NCBI GenBank assembly: GCA_030453435.1 | Contig: JAKDKI010000152.1 | Location: 1-6,049 of the forward strand | Direction of reading: 5' to 3' | Length of the DNA stretch: 6,049 bases | Source: Kocuria sp. | Lineage (GTDB): Bacteria > Actinomycetota > Actinomycetes > Actinomycetales > Micrococcaceae | Part shown: positions 1 through 6,034 of the stretch, one piece after another | Position numbering within the stretch: position 1 is the first letter of the stretch | Layout: every line of letters begins with the position of its first letter | Position numbers and translations under genes: made by a program | The notes under the pieces: generated by a model | What the model saw: the letters and a program-made list of their open reading frames with translations, nothing else | What the model was told of the DNA's origin: nothing | Database searches by the model: none

Positions 1-16
1 ACCCGGCACCGAAAAT

Positions 17-1555
17 CTAGACTACCCGATGCGTGGAAGCTACGGCAAACGGGCGTGCCCCGGCGCGTCGAACCGGCTCCGCGAAGAACCGCAATTCCAG
101 TTCACACGCGCGCATGAACGCGTCCCGCATCCGTTTCCGAGTGGCCGGGTCCGCGGTCTTGGCGACTCGATCCACGATATCGCGTGCGCGTTCGGTGGCC
201 AGCTGGAAATCCGGAGAGTCATAGGTTGCCAGCCAGTCTCCGTACGGGTGCGGATCCAGGCCCGCCGTACGAGCCTTCTCCGTGAGCGCACTTCCCACGG
301 CGGCGTAGAGCCAGTAACACGGGAGCACAGCGGCGGCGCCCACCGCATAGGGCTCACTCCCCGTGGCGGCCAACAGGAAATCCGTGTAGGTCCGGGTCAC
401 TTCAGAAGGCGGCAGTGGCTGGGTCCCTCCCAGCCGAGAGCGGTGGAGAGCGGATTCCACGGTGACGACTTCCGCCGCTCCCCCGGCGAAGAATTCCCGA
501 TCCGTCTCACACGGTGCCGCGGCTGCCAGAGCGGCCAGCGCGCGGGAATACACATCCAAGTACTGCATGTCCTGGTCCATGTACCACTCGAACGTTTCGG
601 AGGGCAGCGACCCGTCCGCCAGTTGGGCGATGAACTCCAAGTCGTCGATCTGACCCCGCACACCGGCGCAGCCGCGCCACAGGGAATCGGTGAAACGTTC
701 GGTGGACTCGCTCTCGCCCAGCAGGTGCTGCACGTGGTGGAAATGATGCACCGGCCCGTTGCCGTGCCCCACGTTGAGGCTGTCCGCGTGCTCAAGGGCT
801 CCCCGCAGCCAGGAGCGTGCCGCACGCACTGCCCCGGCCCAGTCCCCCGTGCGAGCCACGAGCGTCGCGATGGCGGAGGACAGCGAACATCCGGTGCCGT
901 GGGTGTTGGAGGTTTCCACCCGCGGGTCATCCAGGGTGATCACGGGTTCCGCACGTCCCGGCTCGAGCAAGGCGTCCGGCGTCCGGGACCCCACCAGGTG
1001 GCCGCCCTTCACCAGTACGCGAGCACCGAAGCGGTCGGCCACGAGTCTGCCCTGCTCGAGTGCTTCCTCCCACGTGTTGGCCGTTGGGGCATCGGCCAAC
1101 ACTGCTAGTTCAGGTAGGTTAGGCGTGATCAGGTCAGCCAGTGGCAACAGGGAGAGCAGCGCTGTTTCGGCTTCCGCCCGCAAGAGTCGACCTCCGGCCG
1201 TGGCCACCATCACCGGGTCCACCACGGTCACGGGTGGTTTCACGTCCGCGAGCCAATCCCGCACGGTCTCGATCACATCCACGGATCCGAGCATGCCCAC
1301 CTTGACGGAGTCCAGGACCACGTCCGAGCTCACGGCCTCGAGCTGTGCCCGAAGGATCTCAACGGGAGGGGTGTGGATGTCGGTCACCCCGGTGGTGTTC
1401 TGCGCGACCACTGCGGTGATCACGTTCATCCCGTAGCCGCCCATGGCCGCTATGGACTTCAGGTCAGCGGCTTGTCCGGCGCCACCCGTGGGATCAGTTC
1501 CCGCAATCGAGAGCACACGGGGTACGGTCAAAGAATCAGAATGCGCAGTAGTCAC
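17..1555 (-). CDS. thiD: ThiD-TenA fusion: HMP/HMP-P kinase with thiaminase II domain
   Basis: This bifunctional cytosolic enzyme has a ThiD half that phosphorylates hydroxymethylpyrimidine (HMP) to HMP-P and HMP-PP for thiamin synthesis. The TenA half (thiaminase II) hydrolyses aminopyrimidine breakdown products of thiamin to HMP. ThiD spans about residues 12-275: SIAGTDPTGGAG at 16-27, KVGMLG at 85-90, VDPVMVATAGG at 112-122, TPNLPEL at 144-150, VKGGH at 182-186, and the anion-hole loop NTHGTGCS at 217-224. A His-rich stretch (270-277) and an acidic linker lead to TenA, about 285-497. TenA motifs are QDMQYL (D329, Y332), Y390, LPCYWLY with the expected nucleophile C413 and Y417, and E487 near the end; the C413-Y390 and C413-Y417 spacings match B. 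subtilis TenA C135, Y112 and Y139. The start is GTG at 1555, with AAGGGA five bases upstream inside the TPP riboswitch. Both halves look intact. The same domain pairing occurs in yeast Thi20. Confidence 0.95.
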   Translation of the reverse strand: MTTAHSDSLTVPRVLSIAGTDPTGGAGQAADLKSIAAMGGYGMNVITAVVAQNTTGVTDIHTPPVEILRAQLEAVSSDVVLDSVKVGMLGSVDVIETVRDWLADVKPPVTVVDPVMVATAGGRLLRAEAETALLSLLPLADLITPNLPELAVLADAPTANTWEEALEQGRLVADRFGARVLVKGGHLVGSRTPDALLEPGRAEPVITLDDPRVETSNTHGTGCSLSSAIATLVARTGDWAGAVRAARSWLRGALEHADSLNVGHGNGPVHHFHHVQHLLGESESTERFTDSLWRGCAGVRGQIDDLEFIAQLADGSLPSETFEWYMDQDMQYLDVYSRALAALAAAAPCETDREFFAGGAAEVVTVESALHRSRLGGTQPLPPSEVTRTYTDFLLAATGSEPYAVGAAAVLPCYWLYAAVGSALTEKARTAGLDPHPYGDWLATYDSPDFQLATERARDIVDRVAKTADPATRKRMRDAFMRACELELRFFAEPVRRAGARPFAVASTHRVV

Positions 1556-1636
1556 GACATTCCCTTCGCTAGTACGAGCTAGATCAGGTTCAACGGGTGT
1601 TATCTCAGCCGCTCGTGCGGCACCCCGTGTCAGTGA
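1552..1636 (-). promoter_or_regulatory. TPP riboswitch (THI box) controlling thiD-tenA
   Basis: Read on the minus strand, all hallmarks of the thiamin pyrophosphate aptamer appear in order: GGGGTGCC (P2 5' side), a P3 hairpin GCCGC-ACGA-GCGGC, the invariant CTGAGA, ACCC (P2 3' side), GAACCTGATC, a small P5 hairpin CTAG-CTCGTA-CTAG, and GCGAAGGGA. P1 can form from TCAC-T-GACA (1636-1628) with TGTC-GTGA (1559-1552): eight base pairs with one bulged T. That pairing includes the whole GTG start codon (1555-1553). The only Shine-Dalgarno candidate, AAGGGA (1566-1561), is the conserved 3' end of the aptamer. Ligand binding should therefore hide both the ribosome site and the start codon, switching translation off. 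There is no room for a separate expression platform or intrinsic terminator between aptamer and gene. Aptamer identity is seen directly; the mode of control is inferred. Confidence 0.95.
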
Positions 1637-1643
1637 TACAGAT

Positions 1644-1690
1644 CATGCCACAGGGGCGCGGAGAACTCATCTCCGCGCCCCTGTGGCATG
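1644..1690 (-). terminator. Perfect 21-bp hairpin after rne, probable terminator
   Basis: Positions 1644-1664 and 1670-1690 are perfect reverse complements (21 bp, mostly G+C), separated by a 5-nt loop, ACTCA on the plus strand. The hairpin starts 26 nt after the rne stop codon and ends 7 nt before the riboswitch P1. No T-tract follows on either strand, so it is not a classical E. coli-type terminator; U-less hairpins of this kind are often assigned as terminators in high-GC actinobacteria. Alternatives are an RNA 3'-end stabiliser or processing site in an rne-thiD readthrough transcript. Confidence 0.7.
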
Positions 1691-1716
1691 TCATATGTCG
1701 GCCATGGCGACCTGTG

Positions 1717-4700
1717 TCAGCCCTTGGTACCGCCGGTCATTTTCATGTCCTCGGCCTTCACGCCCACGCCCACCATGGTGGGTTGCGAGGAGGCCTTGGG
1801 CGCTTGCTGCTTGGATGCATCGGCGGTGAATCGCTTCACGGCGTCCGTGGAACTGACCGGCTCGTGCTTCTGCACACTCGCCGTTCCGGGTGCCGCCGCG
1901 GGTGCGGAAGCACGGCGAGAACGACGCCGCGTGGCCGGTTTGGTCTCGGTCGAAGCAGCCGGTGCGGCCGCCGAACGTGCCGACGTCTGCTTCGGGGCCG
2001 AAGTTTCCGTGGACCGGGCGGGCGAAGACTCCGAGGTCTCAACAGCTGCCGGAGTGGCCTCCCCACCCCTCTGCTGCGATTCGTCCGTGGCGGGGCTTTG
2101 GGCACGGCGGGAACGGCTCCGGCGGTTGCCGCGCGATCGCTGCTCCTGGGATGAGTCCTGCGCGGGCTCCTCGGTGAAGGCAGCCGTCAACGAATCAAAC
2201 GTGAGCGATTGCTGACCGCTCTCCGGCTGTTCCTCGGGGGAACCGCTGCCGTGCGGCAGTTCGATGACCTCGCCGTGAATGGTCAAGCTGGAGGACTGGC
2301 TTTCGCCCTTATTCTCCGAATCACGGTCATGATTCTGGCCGGCGGAGTCCGCAGAATCATTCGACGACGAATCGTGACCCTGGCCGTCCTGACCCGACTG
2401 ACCGCGGCCACGACTACGCTTGCCGCGACGCTTCTTGCGACGGCGATCGCCGTCCTGGTCGCCGTGATCATGGCCGTCCTGGGAACCCGACTGATTAGAA
2501 CCGGCCTGGTCCTTGCCCTGATCCTTCGACTGGTCCTTGGAACCGGAGTGGTCGGCGGACTGGCCGCCATCCTGGTGGCCCGAGGCGTCGTCGTCGTGCT
2601 GGGAAGCGGCAGCGATACTGGCCAGCGCGTTACGTGCCGCCTCCGCGCGGGCCTTCGACTCCTGGTCGTTGCCCTCGTGGCCGTTGCTCTGGTCCGAACC
2701 GTTGCCACCGTTGCCGGTGTTCTTGGACTTGTCCTGCTGGTTGCCCTGGTGACCACCTTGGTTCTGCTGCTTGTGCTTGGAGCGCTTGCGCTCGTTGCGA
2801 TTGTTGCGGTGGTCCGAACCTGAATCTCCCGCACGACCCTTGAGCGGGTGATCGTGAACGATTGCGCCGCGACCCGCGCACGCCTCGCAGGGCTCCGAGA
2901 AGACCTCGAGCAGGCCGGTGCCCATGCGCTTGCGCGTCATCTGCACGAGGCCCAGGGAGGTCACCTCCGCCACCTGGTGCTTGGTGCGATCCCGACCCAG
3001 GCACTCGACCAGGCGGCGCAACACCAGTTCACGGTTGGATTCGAGCACCATATCGATGAAGTCGACCACGATGATGCCACCGATGTCGCGCAGCCGCAGT
3101 TGACGGACGATCTCCTCGGCGGCTTCCAAATTGTTCTTGGTGACCGTCTCCTCCAGGTTGCCACCGGAGCCGGTGAACTTGCCGGTGTTGACGTCCACCA
3201 CGGTCATGGCCTCGGTGCGGTCAATCACGAGCGAGCCGCCGGAAGGCAAGTACACCTTGCGGTCCAGCGCCTTCTGGATCTGCTCCTCCACGCGGTAGGA
3301 CTCGAACAGATCGGTGTCCTCGGTCCACTGCTGCAGACGATCCAGCAAATCGGGGGCCACGTAGGTCACGTAGGCCTCGATGTTGTCCCAGGCCTGCTCG
3401 CCCTGCACAACCATGGCCGTGAAGTCCTCGTTGAAGACGTCACGCACGGTCTTGATGGTCAGGTCCGGCTCGGCATAGAGCATCTCGGGAGCGAGGGTCT
3501 TGGTGGACCCGGCCTTCTCCTGAATCTGCTCCCACTGCGAACGCAGCCGGTTGATGTCGTGGGTCAGCTCTTCTTCGGACGCACCTTCCGCTGCGGTGCG
3601 CACAATCACGCCCGCACCTTCGGGCAGCCTGTCCTTCAGGATCTTCTTGAGGCGCTGCCGCTCCACGTCCGGGAGCTTGCGGGAAATACCGGTCATCGAA
3701 CCGCCCGGCACGTACACGAGGTAACGGCCCGGCAGTGAGACCTGACTGGTCAGACGGGCACCCTTGTGGCCCACGGGGTCCTTGGTGACCTGCACCAGAA
3801 CGGGGTCGCCGGACTTGAGGGCGTTCTCGATCTTGCGGGGCTTATTGCCCAGCTCGGCGGCGTCCCAGTCGACCTCGCCCGCGTACAGTACGGCGTTGCG
3901 ACCGCGGCCGATGTCCACGAACGCGGCTTCCATGGACGGCAGCACGTTCTGCACCTTGCCCACGTACACGTTGCCGATCAGCGAATCCTGTTGGGTGTGC
4001 GATACGAAGTGCTCGGCCAGCACGCCGTCCTCGAGGACACCGATCTGGATCCGGTTCTCCTTCTGGCGCACCAGCATCTTGCGCTCGACCGATTCTCGGC
4101 GGGCCAGGAACTCGGCCTCGGTGATCACATGGCGGCGACGGCCGGACTGGCGGGATTCACGACGCCGCTGCTTCTTGGCTTCCAGCCGCGTGGAGCCTTT
4201 CAACCCGGTTACCTCGCCGGCACCGCTCTCGGAGACGCGCGGTGCTCGAACCCGGGTGACGGTTCCGTCAGCCTCGTCCACGAGTTCCATGTCCACGTCA
4301 CCACGGCGACGGCGGCGACGCCGCCGGCTCGTCACGTTGCCCGAGGAATCGTCCTCGTCTGAATCATCATCGTCCTGCTGGCGGGACTGGCGGCGCTGAG
4401 CCTCTCGTTCCTTGGCCGCCTCACGCTGACGTGCAGCGGCTGCCTCGGCGGCCGCGCGGATCTCGTCCGGGTCAGGGGCATGGAACATCAGTCCGGCACC
4501 CAGGTCGAAAGAAGTTCCGGATTCGGAGGTCTCGGATTCTTCCTTGGTCTGCTCGGTGCTTTCCTGGCCGCTGCTTTCCTGCTCCGTAGCGTCTTGGGCC
4601 GACTTCTCGTCTCCGGCGGCCTCGGCACCTTGCACGGTGGTCGAGGACTGGGCATCGGATGTATCGGACTCAGTGGTCTGCGCTTCCGCAGACTGATCCG

Positions 4701-4938
4701 GTGCCTGGGTGTTCTCGGGCTCTGCGGCATCCTCATCGACATCGGTGCCTGCCGGCTGCGGGGGCATTTCGGGCTCTTCGTCCACCTGGGTGTCGACCTG
4801 GGGTTCGGTGGGCGTTTGCTCAAGAACGGGCTGTTCCGAGGTGTTCTCTGCTTCGGAAGTTTCGGCGGGATTCTGCGTTTGCGCGCCGGATTCCAGTTCC
4901 TGGGTCGTCTGTTCCGCGTTGTCCTGTTCGGATTCCAT
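1717..4938 (-). CDS. rne: Ribonuclease E/G
   Basis: This single-strand endoribonuclease acts in mRNA decay and in rRNA and tRNA maturation, on substrates favouring a 5' monophosphate. From the ATG at 4938 it has 1073 residues. Residues 1-290 are an acidic, Q/E/S/T-rich arm with an acidic run (189-197) and eight consecutive arginines (205-212). The S1 domain is about 297-375 (GNVYVGKVQNVLPSMEAAFVDIG). The 5'-sensor region follows, with KGARLT from 392 and the R447-T448 pair equivalent to E. coli R169-T170. The DNase I-like subdomain carries the metal-binding residues D582 and N584 (VVDVNTG) and D626 (VVDFIDM), and the zinc-link CEAC is C684/C687; the D626-C684 spacing equals that of E. coli D346-C404. 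Residues about 699-1073 are low-complexity. ATG 4938 is preferred because AGGAG lies 11 nt upstream. An in-frame GTG at 4974 would add 12 residues but has no visible ribosome site. A hairpin follows the stop codon. Confidence 0.97.
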   Translation of the reverse strand: MESEQDNAEQTTQELESGAQTQNPAETSEAENTSEQPVLEQTPTEPQVDTQVDEEPEMPPQPAGTDVDEDAAEPENTQAPDQSAEAQTTESDTSDAQSSTTVQGAEAAGDEKSAQDATEQESSGQESTEQTKEESETSESGTSFDLGAGLMFHAPDPDEIRAAAEAAAARQREAAKEREAQRRQSRQQDDDDSDEDDSSGNVTSRRRRRRRRGDVDMELVDEADGTVTRVRAPRVSESGAGEVTGLKGSTRLEAKKQRRRESRQSGRRRHVITEAEFLARRESVERKMLVRQKENRIQIGVLEDGVLAEHFVSHTQQDSLIGNVYVGKVQNVLPSMEAAFVDIGRGRNAVLYAGEVDWDAAELGNKPRKIENALKSGDPVLVQVTKDPVGHKGARLTSQVSLPGRYLVYVPGGSMTGISRKLPDVERQRLKKILKDRLPEGAGVIVRTAAEGASEEELTHDINRLRSQWEQIQEKAGSTKTLAPEMLYAEPDLTIKTVRDVFNEDFTAMVVQGEQAWDNIEAYVTYVAPDLLDRLQQWTEDTDLFESYRVEEQIQKALDRKVYLPSGGSLVIDRTEAMTVVDVNTGKFTGSGGNLEETVTKNNLEAAEEIVRQLRLRDIGGIIVVDFIDMVLESNRELVLRRLVECLGRDRTKHQVAEVTSLGLVQMTRKRMGTGLLEVFSEPCEACAGRGAIVHDHPLKGRAGDSGSDHRNNRNERKRSKHKQQNQGGHQGNQQDKSKNTGNGGNGSDQSNGHEGNDQESKARAEAARNALASIAAASQHDDDASGHQDGGQSADHSGSKDQSKDQGKDQAGSNQSGSQDGHDHGDQDGDRRRKKRRGKRSRGRGQSGQDGQGHDSSSNDSADSAGQNHDRDSENKGESQSSSLTIHGEVIELPHGSGSPEEQPESGQQSLTFDSLTAAFTEEPAQDSSQEQRSRGNRRSRSRRAQSPATDESQQRGGEATPAAVETSESSPARSTETSAPKQTSARSAAAPAASTETKPATRRRSRRASAPAAAPGTASVQKHEPVSSTDAVKRFTADASKQQAPKASSQPTMVGVGVKAEDMKMTGGTKG
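1720..2844 (-). other. rne: RNase E C-terminal low-complexity arm
   Basis: These roughly 375 codons follow the zinc-link and encode no recognisable fold. The composition is rich in G, N, Q, D, S, K and H, with short internal repeats such as three KDQ units (DNA about 2509-2538). Arg/Lys clusters lie at residues 832-846, 934-945 and 1004-1009. The distal third turns Ala/Thr/Ser/Pro-rich and ends in a more ordered-looking segment (MVGVGVKAEDM). In RNase E such arms commonly bind RNA and act as scaffolds for decay partners; which partners bind here cannot be read from the sequence. The D/Q/G/K-rich codons create long open frames with membrane-like translations on the opposite strand, which are artefacts. 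Confidence 0.8.
4303..4326 (-). other. rne: Octa-arginine tract in the RNase E N-terminal arm
   Basis: Eight consecutive CGN codons encode R8 (residues 205-212), preceded at 189-197 by the acidic run DDDDSDEDD. An adjacent acidic and basic block just before the S1 domain suggests an RNA-contact patch with intramolecular charge pairing. The function is inferred; the run itself is directly visible. Confidence 0.75.
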
Positions 4939-4949
4939 GTGAGGTTGCA

Positions 4950-4954
4950 CTCCT
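4950..4954 (-). promoter_or_regulatory. Ribosome binding site deciding the rne start
   Basis: On the minus strand AGGAG lies 11 nt before ATG 4938. It sits downstream of the alternative GTG at 4974, so it can only serve the ATG. The spacing is slightly long but acceptable. Nothing purine-rich stands in front of the GTG. Confidence 0.6.
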
Positions 4955-5279
4955 GCTCGGAACACCGTCCGCACCCGGGTCCGAGGTGATCTCGGTCGGT
5001 CGAACCGGGTGGGGAAACCACGCGGCCGCCGGAAGTCATTGTGGTACCTACCGAGTGCGCTGACTGACTAGAGCGCTGCTGGCAGGCCGACGGATGTCCG
5101 AGTCGCATAATCCTTGAGGATCGCGAACTTTCTCCGGACGGACGCGCTCGATCTGTTGAGAGCCGCGGGTCCATCCGCTCTTTATCGGAGGTCCTGTCGG
5201 ACCGGTTCCCGTGTACGGCTGGGGACCGACCGTTGCCAAGTATCTCACAGTACGCTCATGCACCCCAGGATTGACTTGT

Positions 5280-5308
5280 GCGGCAGACCACATCGGCGCA
5301 GCTGCCGC
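5280..5308. repeat. Inverted repeat upstream of the VKOR gene
   Basis: GCGGCAG (5280-5286) and CTGCCGC (5302-5308) are perfect 7-bp inverted arms 15 nt apart. They flank the place where a -35 element for the predicted VKOR promoter would lie, which would suit an operator. A 7-bp G+C-rich match can arise by chance in this composition, so confidence is low. Confidence 0.3.
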
Positions 5309-5314
5309 GTCGAT

Positions 5315-5320
5315 TAGCAT
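5315..5320 (+). promoter_or_regulatory. Predicted -10 element (TAGCAT) for a leaderless VKOR mRNA
   Basis: TAGCAT fits the actinobacterial TANNNT -10 pattern and ends six bases before the GTG at 5327. Transcription would therefore begin at or next to the start codon. No Shine-Dalgarno sequence precedes the GTG, as expected for a leaderless message, a frequent arrangement in actinobacteria. No clear -35 hexamer lies 16-18 nt upstream. Confidence 0.45.
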
Positions 5321-5326
5321 CGGCCT

Positions 5327-5935
5327 GTGAGCTCAACAAACACCATGGACCGTCCACACAGCACATCTCCGGACCGGGGCTGGGGAATCCTCGCTCTGAT
5401 CCTGTCGATCATCGGTTTCGGCGCGTCCGCGACCCTGGTGATGGAACGCTTGGCCATTTACGCGGATGCCGGCCACCGCACCAGCTGTGACATCAACGCC
5501 TGGCTCTCGTGCGGCACCGTGATGCGCACCCCGCAGGCGGAGCTCTTCGGCTTTCCCAACCCCTTCATCGGCATCGTGGCCTATGCCGTGGTCGTAGCCA
5601 TTGCGCTGGCGGTCTTGGCCGGTGCCCGATTCGCCAACTGGTATTGGTGGCTCGTGTGGGTGGGAATCCTGGCCGGGTCCGTGTTCACACTGTGGCTGTG
5701 GTGGCAGACCACGTTCGAGATCAACACGCTGTGCTTGTACTGCATGATCGTGTGGTGTGCGCAGACCATTCTGCTGGTTCACACCACCGCCCGTAACGCC
5801 CGCGCCGGGATGTTCGGAGCGCGCATGATCAGCGCCGGTCATTCCAGCGCGTGGGCCTGGCTGATCTCCATCGGCATCCTGGTGATCGCCTTTGGCATCA
5901 TCGCCATCCGCTTCGCCACGGTGATCTTCGTGTAG
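5327..5935 (+). CDS. Vitamin K epoxide reductase (VKOR) family membrane protein
   Basis: This is a bacterial VKOR homologue that, by family knowledge, passes electrons from a DsbA-like thiol oxidase to menaquinone, reoxidising the partner so disulfides form in exported proteins. The 202 residues hold five probable membrane helices at about 19-39, 78-98, 107-127, 132-152 and 177-199. The redox residues are all present: loop cysteines C54 and C62 (CDINAWLSC) after helix 1, the PNPFIG turn at 77-82 typical of the family, and the quinone-side CLYC motif at 136-139. A further cysteine, C144, lies five residues on. There is no fused thioredoxin domain, so a separate DsbA-like partner is expected; none is encoded here. 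The GTG at 5327 is chosen because a -10-like TAGCAT just upstream suits a leaderless mRNA. ATG 5345 (residue 7) is possible but also lacks a clear ribosome site. The gene is divergent from rne. Confidence 0.93.
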   Translation: MSSTNTMDRPHSTSPDRGWGILALILSIIGFGASATLVMERLAIYADAGHRTSCDINAWLSCGTVMRTPQAELFGFPNPFIGIVAYAVVVAIALAVLAGARFANWYWWLVWVGILAGSVFTLWLWWQTTFEINTLCLYCMIVWCAQTILLVHTTARNARAGMFGARMISAGHSSAWAWLISIGILVIAFGIIAIRFATVIFV

Positions 5936-5987
5936 CAATCACGAGCGAGTGACAACGACGGCGGGGTGTGACGGGGAATGAAGTGTG

Positions 5988-6000
5988 CCCCCCCCCGGGG
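5988..6000. repeat. C9G4 homopolymer tract
   Basis: Nine C residues (5988-5996) are followed directly by four G residues (5997-6000), giving an embedded CCCCGGGG palindrome in the noncoding stretch after the VKOR gene. Tracts of this length are prone to slippage and to sequencing length errors, so the exact count should be treated with caution. Confidence 0.85.
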
Positions 6001-6034
6001 TGTTGAGCAGGTTTTAACGCATAAAACCCAACAC
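6000..6034. repeat. Bulged inverted repeat downstream of the VKOR gene
   Basis: An outer 6-bp stem (GTGTTG 6000-6005 with CAACAC 6029-6034) encloses a 4-nt one-sided bulge AGCA and an inner 7-bp stem (GGTTTTA 6010-6016 with TAAAACC 6022-6028) closed by the loop ACGCA. It begins 64 nt after the VKOR stop codon. It is unusually A+T-rich for this DNA. No T-tract follows on either strand, so a terminator is possible but not typical; an operator or promoter element for a gene beyond the right edge is an alternative. Confidence 0.5.

Larger units (their letters stand above)
4939..5326. other. Divergent intergenic region between rne and the VKOR gene
   Basis: These 388 nt hold no convincing gene on either strand; the longest open frame (minus, 5048-5320) has unremarkable composition, no recognised motif and no good ribosome site. 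The region must contain both divergent promoters. For rne, the best minus-strand pair I see is TTGGCA (5239-5234) with TACACG (5215-5210), spacer 18 nt. This is weak, and if real it gives a leader of about 265 nt. Small inverted repeats that could fold in the leader are GGTCC-TGTC-GGACC (5190-5203) and CCGAG-GTGAT-CTCGG (4981-4995). A direct repeat GCGCTG occurs at 5057 and 5073. None is diagnostic of a known RNA family. Confidence 0.6.

Noticed and set aside
29..1108. Plus-strand open frame of 359 codons
   Set aside because: It lies wholly antisense to the well-supported thiD-tenA gene; its Arg/Gly/His-rich translation has no recognisable motif. Long antisense frames are expected in high-GC DNA.
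1552..1560. ATG-TCG-TGA, a two-codon upstream frame overlapping the thiD start
   Set aside because: It directly abuts the Shine-Dalgarno sequence with no spacing, so initiation there is unlikely; probably incidental.
1644..1690. Perfect inverted repeat as an insertion-sequence end or attachment site
   Set aside because: Its position just after rne, tight 5-nt loop and lack of a transposase or second copy fit an RNA hairpin better.
2209..2823. Plus-strand 204-codon frame resembling a hydrophobic membrane protein
   Set aside because: It is antisense to the D/Q/G/K-rich tail of RNase E; reading those codons on the opposite strand gives V/L/A-rich protein automatically.
2848..3738. Plus-strand 296-codon frame
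   Set aside because: Antisense to the conserved RNase E catalytic core; the translation is His/Leu/Gly-rich with no motif.
4972..4974. GTG as the rne start
   Set aside because: It would add 12 residues but has no Shine-Dalgarno sequence; AGGAG at 4950-4954 supports the ATG at 4938.
5271..5276. TTGACT as a -35 box for the VKOR gene
   Set aside because: It is 38 nt from the TAGCAT -10, and no -10-like hexamer lies 16-18 nt downstream of it.
5048..5320. Minus-strand 90-codon frame in the rne-VKOR spacer
   Set aside because: No motif, no good ribosome site, ordinary composition for noncoding high-GC DNA.
5333..5938. Minus-strand 201-codon frame opposite the VKOR gene
   Set aside because: Antisense shadow; the plus strand encodes an unmistakable VKOR protein with all redox cysteines and membrane helices.
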